Shown here piece by piece: positions 54,314 to 63,673 of a stretch of 64,000 nt of DNA. The notes under the pieces are model-generated. The model did not search any database. It was not told the origin of the DNA and saw only the letters and a list, made by a program, of their open reading frames with translations. The stretch covers positions 1 through 64,000 of the forward strand of contig JBFWWP010000023.1 of NCBI GenBank assembly GCA_050246115.1, given 5' to 3'. Numbering within the stretch: the first letter of the stretch is position 1; the number at the start of each line of letters is the position of its first letter. The translations under genes were made by a program, and so were the position numbers. This stretch comes from JBFWWP01 sp050246115 (lineage in GTDB: Bacteria > Planctomycetota > UBA8108 > UBA1146 > JAJFFE01).

Positions 54314-57097
54314 ATGGAGTCCCGTGGTGTACGTCGTTCGCTTCGTCATGTGACCCTCGCGGCGGCGTTCGCGATCTTCGCGTTCGTCGATTCAGCCGCT
54401 GCGATGAACGCGCTGTATCGACTGAGGGTCCACACCGAGACCCGACCTGGCTCGAACGCCCTCGTGTCGGCAACCGTGTACCTGGACAATACGACCTACC
54501 CGATGCCCGCAGGGGGCGACCCCAATGCAGCCCTTCGAACCGTTCACGGAGTGTTCTTCGGACTCCAGGTGCCCAACGGGTACGAACTCGTCTCCTACCG
54601 AGTCGGCGCGGCCATCACTCAAGCCTTGCAAGGTCAGGCGCCGTTCCTGCAGTCCATTCAGACGGTGCCGGGCGGCTTGACGTTCGCGATCATTCTCGAT
54701 GACCAGCGGCTGCTTGGTATCCCGGCGGGGCATACCCAACCCGTCCTGGACCTGACGCTGCGCGCGATCAGCGGACCCCTCGGGAGTTTCGACCCGCGCG
54801 CGCAACTCGCCGTCGGGGGCACCCCTCCAGGACCGGCGCAACTTCGCCCGGTCGACACCTTGGGCTCGCCACTGGTTCCGATCGCACTCAACATTGCCGG
54901 CGGCGGCACGGTTCGACCGGGGGTCCGCGGGATCGTCTTGGGGGATGCGACCGTGAGTGTTGCCGCCTCGGCGGGGCCGGGCTTCCCGACCCCGACCCCC
55001 GATGAACTCGTCGTCCAAGCCCTGGGGACCGCCAGCGGGTTCGCGGGCGACGACCCCACTTCGAGTACACCTTGCGACTTCGACCCGCCGCTCGGTACGT
55101 CTGCCGACTGGGACCTTACCGTCTGCGGTACTCCTGGTCCGGGTTGCCCGAGCCCACAGTGCGGTCCGGGGCCGGTGTACCCGACGATCACCGCCGCACT
55201 CCAAGCCTATCTCAGCCAGCCCTCACCGCCGGCCGCCCTCACGATACGCGTGATGCCGGGCACGTATCACGAGAATATCGTGATGGACATGAGCCAGTTC
55301 CTCGCGCTCGTGCGGATCTACTCCGAGGCGGGGCCGAGCTGCACGATCATCGACGGCGGTGGCGTCGGACCCTGCGTCGAGTTGGTCCAAAGCGGCTTCG
55401 CGGGCGGCATCATCTGGTTCGGCGCCGCCGACACCGAAGATCCGACCGGCTGGCGCGGATTCACGCTGCGCAACGGCGCCGCGGTGCGGGGCGCTGGGAT
55501 GTCGCTGCGGGAGCAGTCCCACCAGGTGCGGATCATGGGGAACATCATCGGCGACCCGGCCCTCCCGAACGTCGCCGAGGAGGCCGGAGGCGGGGTCTAC
55601 GTCCTGGGCGGCAACCACACCTGGCTCGCCCTGAACGAAATCCGCGATAACATCGTGCTCGGAACGTCGGGGCCGGGCTATCGCGGGGCGGGCGTCGCCT
55701 TCGACCCTGCGTTCACCAAGGGCTCGACCTGGCTCACGCTCCAGAAGAACGACATCCACGGCAACGAGTTCGCGAGCGGCGGAGAGCCGCCCTCGGGACT
55801 CCCGCGCCAAGGAGGTGGCGTGTACGTGAACGCCGACGCACTCTTCGAGACCACGGTTCTGCGCATGTGCAGCAATCAAATCTACGACAACAACGCCGTG
55901 CAGGGCGGGGGCGTCTTCGTGCGCACGCGCAGCTCGGGGCCGCGCGTCGTCGCGTCGATCGTTGACAATCGGATCTTTGAGAACGACGCTTGGCTTCCCA
56001 CGACTTCCGTCACTACCAGTGAGGGCTACCAAGGCGGCGGCTTGTACTTGAGCTCGCGTGACCGCAGCCGGGTGCTGGTGATTCACAACGACATCTATCA
56101 GAACGAGTCTCACGTCGATGATGGCTTACCCAGCGTCGTCCCTTCGCTCCCTCCTCACCAGGTGGGCGGCGGCCTGTACGTCGCCGCCACCCTCGACTCC
56201 GACGATGACGAGCACGCGCTCGCGATCACCGGCAACTTCGTCCATGACAACCGAGCCGCCTACCAAGGCGGGGGCGCCTATCTCGCGCTGTTCGACGACT
56301 CCTTGAGCGGCGGCGCGCGGGCGCGCTTCCACACCAACTCGGTGACCGGAAACCGCCTTCTGGGCGCGGCGCCGTTTCCCCAGAAGCGGGGCTCGGGAAC
56401 CTACTTCGCGGCCTCGCTGCTCACCGTGCCGGCTGCAAACTTCGGGGCGTCCTTCGACGCCTCGAGCAACATCGTCTGGGGCAACGAGCCACCGACCCCG
56501 ACCGGCGCCCTCGACGCCTACGCCGAAGGCTTCGCGGCCGGGAGCGGACCGTTTCGCTATTCGCACCTCGAAGCGGCCACGGTTGGCGTCGCGCCCCTCT
56601 TCGGTCCCGAGTGCGCGGACGTGAATCCCGGGGTGATGAATCTCTACACCGATCCCCACCTCGCGAACGACAACTCGCCCTGTGTCGACAGCGGCGACCC
56701 CTTGCTCACCGTCGGCGACCTGATCAGCGACACCGACATCGACGGGGAGAACCGCTTCATCGACATCCCGTCGGTCGGTCCGAGCATCCTCGACCGCGGC
56801 GCCGACGAGTTCATGGGCGCCGAGTTCATCCGGGGCCTCGTGAACCCGAACTCGTCGGGCACCATCAGCATCGCCGACGTGGTGATCATCCTCGGCTTCC
56901 TCTTCTCGTTTCAGCCGCTCCCGTGCCTCGACGCCGCGGATGTGAACGATGATGGCGTCGTAAACCTGCTCGACCCGATCTACCTGCTCGACTACTACTA
57001 CTTCTCGGGGCCGCTGCCGGCGGCGCCGTACTTCTCCTGCGGGACCGATCCTACCGTGGACTCGTTGGGCTGCATCTCGGCGCCGCTCTGCCCGTGA
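54314..57097 (+). CDS. Secreted right-handed beta-helix protein with dockerin-like C-terminus
   Basis: 927 residues from ATG 54314 (GGAGG at 5 nt). A signal peptide (1-31) and an N-terminal cohesin-like sandwich (about 35-200) are followed by a parallel beta-helix (about 290-760) with repeated N-x-I/V-x-x-N and GGG-V-Y/F elements (NKIYDNNAVQGGGVFV-like), typical of pectate-lyase-fold surface proteins. The end is the dockerin-like module (GTISIADVVIIL; DVNDDGVVNLLDPIYL), with its first loop altered, ending Leu-Cys-Pro. The next gene starts 20 nt later. Confidence 0.85.
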   Translation: MESRGVRRSLRHVTLAAAFAIFAFVDSAAAMNALYRLRVHTETRPGSNALVSATVYLDNTTYPMPAGGDPNAALRTVHGVFFGLQVPNGYELVSYRVGAAITQALQGQAPFLQSIQTVPGGLTFAIILDDQRLLGIPAGHTQPVLDLTLRAISGPLGSFDPRAQLAVGGTPPGPAQLRPVDTLGSPLVPIALNIAGGGTVRPGVRGIVLGDATVSVAASAGPGFPTPTPDELVVQALGTASGFAGDDPTSSTPCDFDPPLGTSADWDLTVCGTPGPGCPSPQCGPGPVYPTITAALQAYLSQPSPPAALTIRVMPGTYHENIVMDMSQFLALVRIYSEAGPSCTIIDGGGVGPCVELVQSGFAGGIIWFGAADTEDPTGWRGFTLRNGAAVRGAGMSLREQSHQVRIMGNIIGDPALPNVAEEAGGGVYVLGGNHTWLALNEIRDNIVLGTSGPGYRGAGVAFDPAFTKGSTWLTLQKNDIHGNEFASGGEPPSGLPRQGGGVYVNADALFETTVLRMCSNQIYDNNAVQGGGVFVRTRSSGPRVVASIVDNRIFENDAWLPTTSVTTSEGYQGGGLYLSSRDRSRVLVIHNDIYQNESHVDDGLPSVVPSLPPHQVGGGLYVAATLDSDDDEHALAITGNFVHDNRAAYQGGGAYLALFDDSLSGGARARFHTNSVTGNRLLGAAPFPQKRGSGTYFAASLLTVPAANFGASFDASSNIVWGNEPPTPTGALDAYAEGFAAGSGPFRYSHLEAATVGVAPLFGPECADVNPGVMNLYTDPHLANDNSPCVDSGDPLLTVGDLISDTDIDGENRFIDIPSVGPSILDRGADEFMGAEFIRGLVNPNSSGTISIADVVIILGFLFSFQPLPCLDAADVNDDGVVNLLDPIYLLDYYYFSGPLPAAPYFSCGTDPTVDSLGCISAPLCP

Positions 57098-57117
57098 GCG
57101 CGAAAGGAGTTCGAACC

Positions 57118-58887
57118 ATGAGAATGAGAACGCAACAGGGTTTTTGGCTTGGGTCGTTGGCGCTCGCGGCGCTCGGGCTCTTCGGTTTTCCTGGGGCGGC
57201 GGTTCGCGGCGCAGAGCTGCAGGCCGGCTTCCCAGTGGAACTCGCCCCGCCGGATCAGCTCGAGTCGTCGGGCCCGATCAACATCATGGATCTCGACAAT
57301 GACGGCACGCTCGAGATCCTGCAGCACGGACTGAACGGCACCATGTGGGTCCACAACCACGACGGCACCCCGTACACCGGGTTCTCGCTGGTGTCGACCC
57401 CGCAGACCTACGTCGACGGACTCACCCAGATCTTCATGGGCGACCTCGAAGGCGATGGGCTTCCGGACGTCGTGTTCCAAGGGGTGCCGACCACGGTGCT
57501 ACCGAGCACCCACGGCGTTCGGCACACGGCCTTGAATGCCGACGGATCCATCAAGCCCGGGTGGCCGATCGTTCCCGACTCCGGCGGCACCACCAACTTC
57601 TACCGGCTCGCGGACCTCGACGGAAACGGCAGTCACGAAGTCGTGATCTTCAGCTCCGTGAGTCGGCGCCAGGTGTTCGCCTACTATGGCAACGGCCAGC
57701 CGGTCCCTGGCTGGCCCGTGACCATCCCCTGGGACACCCTGCCGTTCCCGAACAATCCCATCCTCTATTACGGGGGCTTCGCGGTCGGCGACGTCGACCT
57801 CGATGGGGCGGCGGAGGTGCTGGTGGCGGTCGCACCATACACTGGCGGAAACATGGATCCCAACCAGGCGGTGGTGATCAACGGCGACGGCACCATCCGG
57901 GAGGGCTGGCCGAGGATCATCGGTCCGACCAGCAGTCACCAGCACCACCCGGTAGTGGTCGATCTGGACGGCCGCGGCCAGGCGGAGATCGTGTTCTTCG
58001 GCGGCATCGGAGGCGTCGCCATCTTCGACTCGTCGGGGAGCTTGGTCCACGAGCTCGGCGGTCAGACCTCATGGCCGGTGGTGCCGGTGTCGGGCATCAC
58101 CTACGACGGCAACGCCGTGGGGGATCTCGAGGGCGACGGCATGGTCGAGATCGTCGCGACCAACTACAACCAGCTCCTCCGCATCAAGCCAGTCGGACCG
58201 CTGCCGCCCATGCAACCCGATGTACTGCAGACCAACCTCCCGGGCTACAGTGAGTGGCGTGGGATCTCCATCGCCGACTTCGACGGCGACGGTCCGGCCG
58301 AGATCGCGGTCTGGAGCATCAACTACAACGGGGTGGAAGAGGCGGTGCTGCACCTCCTCGACCTGAATCTCAACGAGCGCCCCGGGTTCCCGATCCACTT
58401 CGGCACGCCGATCGTCTACGCGGGCGGCCTCCAGTATGTGACCATCCCGGCCGATCTCGACGGCGATGGCGACCTCGAACTCGTGCACGCCTACGCGACA
58501 CACCTGTATGCGTGGGACATCCCCCGCACCGGCCCGGGCCCGGTCCGCATCGAGTGGGGCAACTATCACAACGATGCCGCGGGCTCCAACGACTACCACT
58601 CTCGCGCGCCGGTCGTTCGCAAGTTCATCCGCGGCGACGCGGCCGTCAGCGGTCAACTCGACCTGGCCGACGTCGTCACCGTCGCTCAGCACCTGTTCCT
58701 GTCGACCCCGCACGGCTGCCCCGCGCAGCTCGACTTCGACGGCGACGATCACCTGAACATCGATGACGTCTTTGGCCTCGTGCAGTACCTGTTCCTCGCG
58801 GGCCCGCCGCCCGCGAACAACTTCCCGAACTGCGCGCCCATCCCGATCGACACCGACCTCGCCTGCGAAGGAGATCACTGCCCCTGA
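57118..58887 (+). CDS. Secreted VCBS/FG-GAP repeat protein with dockerin-like C-terminus, paralogue 1
   Basis: 589 residues from ATG 57118 (AAAGGAG at 8 nt). A signal peptide (about 1-32) precedes about eight calcium-type repeats of form D-x-D-x-D-G-x-x-E/D-I/V (IMDLDNDGTLEIL; GDVDLDGAAEVLV; ADFDGDGPAEIAV), an integrin-alpha-like propeller. The C-terminal module (GDAAVSGQLDLADVVT; DGDDHLNIDDVFGL) ends His-Cys-Pro. It lies 20 nt after the beta-helix gene, probably in the same transcript. Its tandem copy at 59129 is nearly identical in the second half. Confidence 0.88.
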   Translation: MRMRTQQGFWLGSLALAALGLFGFPGAAVRGAELQAGFPVELAPPDQLESSGPINIMDLDNDGTLEILQHGLNGTMWVHNHDGTPYTGFSLVSTPQTYVDGLTQIFMGDLEGDGLPDVVFQGVPTTVLPSTHGVRHTALNADGSIKPGWPIVPDSGGTTNFYRLADLDGNGSHEVVIFSSVSRRQVFAYYGNGQPVPGWPVTIPWDTLPFPNNPILYYGGFAVGDVDLDGAAEVLVAVAPYTGGNMDPNQAVVINGDGTIREGWPRIIGPTSSHQHHPVVVDLDGRGQAEIVFFGGIGGVAIFDSSGSLVHELGGQTSWPVVPVSGITYDGNAVGDLEGDGMVEIVATNYNQLLRIKPVGPLPPMQPDVLQTNLPGYSEWRGISIADFDGDGPAEIAVWSINYNGVEEAVLHLLDLNLNERPGFPIHFGTPIVYAGGLQYVTIPADLDGDGDLELVHAYATHLYAWDIPRTGPGPVRIEWGNYHNDAAGSNDYHSRAPVVRKFIRGDAAVSGQLDLADVVTVAQHLFLSTPHGCPAQLDFDGDDHLNIDDVFGLVQYLFLAGPPPANNFPNCAPIPIDTDLACEGDHCP

Positions 58888-58896
58888 GGAGTCGGC

Positions 58897-58942
58897 GTGG
58901 ACGCACTCGTTCCGGAGTCCGGTCCGGATCGAGTGCGTCCAC
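58897..58942. terminator. Perfect 13-bp hairpin after paralogue 1
   Basis: GTGGACGCACTCG (58897-58909) pairs with 58930-58942, with a CCGGA/TCCGG inner stem. No T-tract. The corresponding place after paralogue 2 has a different sequence. Confidence 0.5.
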
Positions 58943-59128
58943 GAGTGCCGATGGCAACGGGCGTGACTGCGCCCGCGCACGGTTGGGTTTCGAAGCGGAA
59001 GGCGCTTTGCTTTCGGGGGTGGGTGATCGCTTCGGAGAGAGCCCAAGGCGTTGGTGAGCGCGAAGGGGTCGAGAGGAGCACCGAGTGCAGAAGCGAAGTG
59101 CGAACCAAACGAAGGGCGGGATGACGCG

Positions 59129-60886
59129 ATGACTTCGTACCACAGCGGGCTTGGGTCGTTGGCGCTCGCGGCGCTCGGGCTCTTCGGTTTTTCTGGGGCC
59201 GCGGTTCACGGCGCAGAGCTGCAGGCCGGCTTCCCAGTCGAGCTTGCCCCGCCGGATCAGCTCCAGTCATCGGGCCCGATCAACATCATGGATCTCGACA
59301 ATGACGGCACCCTCGAGATCCTGCAGCACGGACTGAACGGCACCATGTGGGTCCACAACCATGACGGCACCCCGTACACCGGGTTCTCGCTGGTGTCGAC
59401 CCCGCAGACCTACGTCGACGGACTCACCCAGATCTTCATGGGCGACGTCGAAGGCGATGGGCTTCCGGACGTCGTGTTCCAAGGGTTGCCGATCACGATA
59501 CTACCCAGCACTCACGGCCTCCTACATGCGGCCTTGAACGCCGACGGGTCCATCAAATCCGGGTGGCCGGTCGTTCCCGACTCGGGTCCGAGCAACTTCT
59601 ACCGGCTCGGAGACCTTGACGGAGACGGCAGTCACGAAGTCGTGATCTTCAGCTCCGTGAGTCGGCGCCAGGTGTTTGCCTACTACGGCAATGGCCAGCC
59701 GGTCCCCGGCTGGCCGGCGACCATCCCCTGGAACACCCTGCCGTTCCCGAACGATCCGGACCTTTTCTACGGGGGCTTCGCGGTCGGCGACGTCGACCTC
59801 GATGGGGCGGCGGAGGTGCTGGTGGCGGTCGCACCGTACACTGGCGGAAACATGGATCCTAACCAGGCGGTGGTGATCAACGGCGACGGCACCATCCGGG
59901 AGGGCTGGCCGAGGATCATCGGTCCGACCAGCAGTCACCAGCACCACCCGGTAGTGGTCGATCTGGACGGCCGCGGCCAGGCGGAAATCGTGTTCTTCGG
60001 CGGCATCGGAGGCGTCGCCATCTTCGACTCGTCGGGGAGCTTGGTCCACGAGCTCGGCGGTCAGACCTCATGGCCGGTGGTGCCGGTGTCGGGCATCACC
60101 TACGACGGCAACGCCGTGGGGGATCTCGAGGGCGACGGCATGGTCGAGATCGTCGCGACCAACTACAACCAGCTCCTCCGCATCAAGCCAGTCGGACCGC
60201 TGCCGCCCATGCAACCCGATGTACTGCAGACCAACCTCCCGGGCTACAGTGAGTGGCGTGGGATCTCCATCGCCGACTTCGACGGCGACGGTCCGGCCGA
60301 GATCGCGGTCTGGAGCATCAACTACAACGGGGTGGAAGAGGCGGTGCTGCACCTCCTCGACCTGAATCTCAACGAGCGCCCCGGGTTCCCGATCCACTTC
60401 GGCACGCCGATCGTCTACGCGGGCGGCCTCCAGTATGTGACCATCCCGGCCGATCTCGACGGCGATGGCGACCTCGAACTCGTGCACGCCTACGCGACAC
60501 ACCTGTATGCGTGGGACATCCCCCGCACCGGCCCGGGCCCGGTCCGCATCGAGTGGGGCAACTATCACAACGATGCCGCGGGCTCCAACGACTACCACTC
60601 TCGCGCGCCGGTCGTTCGCAAGTTCATCCGCGGCGACGCGGCCGTCAGCGGTCAACTCGACCTGGCCGACGTCGTCACCGTCGCTCAGCACCTGTTCCTG
60701 TCGACCCCGCACGGCTGCCCCGCGCAGCTCGACTTCGACGGCGACGATCACCTGAACATCGATGACGTCTTTGGCCTCGTGCAGTACCTGTTCCTCGCGG
60801 GCCCGCCGCCCGCGAACAACTTCCCGAACTGCACGCCCATCCCGATCGACACCGACCTCGCCTGTGAAGGAGATCACTGCCCCTGA
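59129..60886 (+). CDS. Secreted VCBS/FG-GAP repeat protein, paralogue 2
   Basis: 585 residues from ATG 59129. Same architecture as the gene at 57118: signal peptide, eight calcium-type repeats, dockerin-like module ending His-Cys-Pro. One codon is missing near residue 155 relative to paralogue 1. Differences cluster in the 5' half; from about 59980 to 60830 the two copies are almost base-for-base identical. The short N-terminus before GSLALAALGLFGF differs and no good Shine-Dalgarno sequence is visible, so the start is less certain. Confidence 0.85.
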   Translation: MTSYHSGLGSLALAALGLFGFSGAAVHGAELQAGFPVELAPPDQLQSSGPINIMDLDNDGTLEILQHGLNGTMWVHNHDGTPYTGFSLVSTPQTYVDGLTQIFMGDVEGDGLPDVVFQGLPITILPSTHGLLHAALNADGSIKSGWPVVPDSGPSNFYRLGDLDGDGSHEVVIFSSVSRRQVFAYYGNGQPVPGWPATIPWNTLPFPNDPDLFYGGFAVGDVDLDGAAEVLVAVAPYTGGNMDPNQAVVINGDGTIREGWPRIIGPTSSHQHHPVVVDLDGRGQAEIVFFGGIGGVAIFDSSGSLVHELGGQTSWPVVPVSGITYDGNAVGDLEGDGMVEIVATNYNQLLRIKPVGPLPPMQPDVLQTNLPGYSEWRGISIADFDGDGPAEIAVWSINYNGVEEAVLHLLDLNLNERPGFPIHFGTPIVYAGGLQYVTIPADLDGDGDLELVHAYATHLYAWDIPRTGPGPVRIEWGNYHNDAAGSNDYHSRAPVVRKFIRGDAAVSGQLDLADVVTVAQHLFLSTPHGCPAQLDFDGDDHLNIDDVFGLVQYLFLAGPPPANNFPNCTPIPIDTDLACEGDHCP

Positions 60887-60982
60887 GGAGTCGGAGCACG
60901 GCCGGAGCACGGCCCGGCCGAGGGAAGATTCCCCCGCGTTCGACAAGCTCACGGGTGAGTGAGTCCGGATCCCGAGCGAGCC

Positions 60983-63673
60983 TCAGGGGCACGACGGGTA
61001 GGTCACGCAGTCGACGTTGTCGGGGGTCGGGTCAGGTCCGCAGCCGGGTGCGGGAGGGCTGAAGATCGGGCACTCCGGAGGACCGTCCGGGATGCCGTCC
61101 GTGTCGGGGATGCAGCCCGCGGGCGGGAACAAGACCCCGAGCAGGAACACTGCGTCGGTGATGTTCACCGAGCCGTCGTCGTTCGCGTCGCACGCGTCGC
61201 GGCAGGTGGCGATGGGGCATTCGGGGGGGCCGTCGGGGATGCCGTCGGTGTCCGGGATGCAGCCGGCCGGGGGGAACAGGACACCGAGCAGCCGGACGGC
61301 GTCGGTGATGTTCACGGAGCCATCGGCGTTGCAGTCGCCGCGCCGGAAGGACGTGCCAGTCCCGGCGGGCAGTCGACCTACCATGCGCGGCGAGACAGCG
61401 AAACGGACCATCTGAGTCTGTCCGGTAGATCGGTCGAGCGTGGAGACGGTTGTGGTGGTTGTGAACAGCAGCTGGCCGTTCGCGAGTTCCGCCACGCCGC
61501 GCACGGGCGCGCCGACGGGCCAGGTCGCCACGACGTTCCCGCTCAAGTTGAACTCGACGAGACTGTTCGCGTTACTCGCGGCAACGACGAAATTGCCGTT
61601 CGCCAGCGGCGCGACTTGGAGCGGAAACGACGCTGGCAGCAGCGAGGTATAGGATCCGCCGCCCGGAGGGATCCATCGGATGTCGCTCGCGTTCTCGACG
61701 TTCGTGACCAGGGCGCTGTGATTTGGCAGGAAGAGGACATCGAACGGCTCGAAGCCGGATGTAGGCGTCTCCTCCAGCAGGACCCCGACTTCGTTCCCGC
61801 TGAGGTCGAACGCAAAGATGCCCGGAGGATGAACGGGCGTCGGCAGCCCGCTGGCGACGTAGAGTTCGTTCCCGTCGAAGGCCAATCCTCGCAGGCTCGT
61901 GACGCCGTCGTTCGAGTCGATGAAACGATCGATCAGGTTGCCATTGCGGTCGAATCGGTAGACGGCGTTCTTCGACTGATCGCTGACGTAGACGCGCTGA
62001 TCGGGGCCGAGTTCGGCGTCCACCGGGGTCTCGAGAATCACGCCCGGGTGTACGAACTCGCCCACGAAGATTCCATCGGCGGCACGATAGGCCCCGACCG
62101 AGTTCGTGTTGGACTCGGGAATCAGGAACAGGTCCTCGGTCTGGAGAAACAGAGAAGCGCGACACGACCGCTGCGGGGAAGCCTCGGAGCCAAGGAAGCC
62201 GACGACGCCGATCTCCGACTGGACTGACATGGTTTGCGGTAGGGTAACGAAATCGGTGGCTCCGCCCGCGATCGAAGTCAGCGGGTTGCCGTCGATGCTG
62301 ATCTCAATGAAATCGTAGCTGAATCCGGGAGGAATGGTCCACGAGGCGCGAAGCTCGTTCTGAGCGGTGGCCGTGCAGGTGATGTTCTCGACGGGGAACA
62401 CATTCGGAAGAGCCACCCGGAACCAGCCGTCGTTCCCGGGAGCGCCGGTGAGGGTCCCTTCGAAGAACATCGCGCCGTTGTCGGACAGGACGACGTCATC
62501 GCCCTCGAAGCTGGTGAGGAAGGCCCCGGGCAGGCTGGGGATCGGTATGTTGTCGTGCAGCAGCAGGTTGCCGTTGAGAAAGAGGCCCTCTTGGATGTTC
62601 ACCCCGGCAGGCGAGACGATGATCGCGGTCACCAGCACGTCGCCCGCGCTGTTGATACTCGCGGACGTGATCGCGCCCAAGACGGCACCGGGGATCTCAG
62701 GCACCGCTTGGCCCTCTTGCAGCAGGGTGGTCGGCGGGCCTCCGCCGATGCTGGCCACAACGCAGTCGTCGTTGGCGGAGGTCACGGTGGCGCTGTTGAC
62801 GAAATCTCCGCGCAGGATCCAGTCGCCTGACTCCGCGAGTTCGACGAAGTCGATGAATTCGATCGTCTCCATTCCCGATGCCGCGATGATCGGCGTCGTG
62901 CGCTCGCGCAGGAGGAGTTCGGGATCGCTCCCGAACGGTTTGCGGAACAGGCCGGCGTCCGTGTTGAAGTCCGGGGCGTCGGTCGTCGCTTCGAACAGCA
63001 GATCGCCCCCGCCGTTCGCGGTCAGATGCGTGAACGACTCCCAGTGGGCGCCCGCGAAGCTGGTGCCGACGATGACGTCTCCTTCTCGGAGCTGCACCGT
63101 TTGGTCGATGTAGATCACCTGATCGTTGCTCGCGTCACCGGTGAGCGTTGCCTGGTAGGCGAGGCTGCCGCCGTCGAGCGCGCAGGGCTGTGAGAAGTCC
63201 GAGACGGTACGCCCCGGGATGCCGGGAGCCGGATCGCCTTCGCGTCCGATTACGTCGAGGTTGCGGCACAGTACCGTGTCCGCGGTGGTCGGAACACCGG
63301 ACAGGACCGCCACGAACGCGACGTCGCCGGCCACGTTCACGTGGTGGCGCGTCGTGAATTCATCGAAGGAGGCGAACGCGGCCGCCGGGATCGATGGCAG
63401 CGCCATGCCCTCGATGGCGAACACGATTCCGCCGACCACGAGAACCTCGTCGTTCACGGTTCCATCGAGGTCGGCCGTACCGGCGAGGAGTCCGCTCGCG
63501 CTCACGTTGGGACGGTCTACGTTGTCGAGCAGAGCCGTGGCGCCTGGGACCGCTCCACCGTCCACGAGGATCACCTCGGGGAAGTGGAGAAGCTGGGCGG
63601 GCGTCGAAGAGGTTGCGAACAGCAGGTACAGAGCCGCGCCGAGCCCACGCGTCAGGAGTTGGTTCCGGTCCAC
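60983..63673 (-). CDS. Secreted choice-of-anchor / NHL-propeller protein with duplicated dockerin-like halves
   Basis: 896 residues from GTG 63673 (GAGG upstream), giving signal peptide MDRNQLLTRGLGAALYLLFA; GTG 63703 is an alternative. Residues 30-470 have tandem NxxGxxAF-type repeats (VIGREGDPAPGIPGRTVSDF; LLQEGQAVPEIPGAVLGAI). A fibronectin-like domain and an NHL/SMP-like six-blade region (DAELGPDQRVYVSDQSKNAV) follow. The C-terminal module carries two copies of a 36-residue block that starts DGSVNITDAV and ends DGPPECPI, and it ends Ser-Cys-Pro. It converges on paralogue 2. Confidence 0.83.
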   Translation of the reverse strand: MDRNQLLTRGLGAALYLLFATSSTPAQLLHFPEVILVDGGAVPGATALLDNVDRPNVSASGLLAGTADLDGTVNDEVLVVGGIVFAIEGMALPSIPAAAFASFDEFTTRHHVNVAGDVAFVAVLSGVPTTADTVLCRNLDVIGREGDPAPGIPGRTVSDFSQPCALDGGSLAYQATLTGDASNDQVIYIDQTVQLREGDVIVGTSFAGAHWESFTHLTANGGGDLLFEATTDAPDFNTDAGLFRKPFGSDPELLLRERTTPIIAASGMETIEFIDFVELAESGDWILRGDFVNSATVTSANDDCVVASIGGGPPTTLLQEGQAVPEIPGAVLGAITSASINSAGDVLVTAIIVSPAGVNIQEGLFLNGNLLLHDNIPIPSLPGAFLTSFEGDDVVLSDNGAMFFEGTLTGAPGNDGWFRVALPNVFPVENITCTATAQNELRASWTIPPGFSYDFIEISIDGNPLTSIAGGATDFVTLPQTMSVQSEIGVVGFLGSEASPQRSCRASLFLQTEDLFLIPESNTNSVGAYRAADGIFVGEFVHPGVILETPVDAELGPDQRVYVSDQSKNAVYRFDRNGNLIDRFIDSNDGVTSLRGLAFDGNELYVASGLPTPVHPPGIFAFDLSGNEVGVLLEETPTSGFEPFDVLFLPNHSALVTNVENASDIRWIPPGGGSYTSLLPASFPLQVAPLANGNFVVAASNANSLVEFNLSGNVVATWPVGAPVRGVAELANGQLLFTTTTTVSTLDRSTGQTQMVRFAVSPRMVGRLPAGTGTSFRRGDCNADGSVNITDAVRLLGVLFPPAGCIPDTDGIPDGPPECPIATCRDACDANDDGSVNITDAVFLLGVLFPPAGCIPDTDGIPDGPPECPIFSPPAPGCGPDPTPDNVDCVTYPSCP

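Noticed and set aside
60068..60952. Long minus-strand ORF opposite paralogue 2, and its equivalent opposite paralogue 1
   Set aside because: Antisense shadow created by the codon bias of the calcium-repeat gene; both copies show it and it lacks a start with Shine-Dalgarno sequence.
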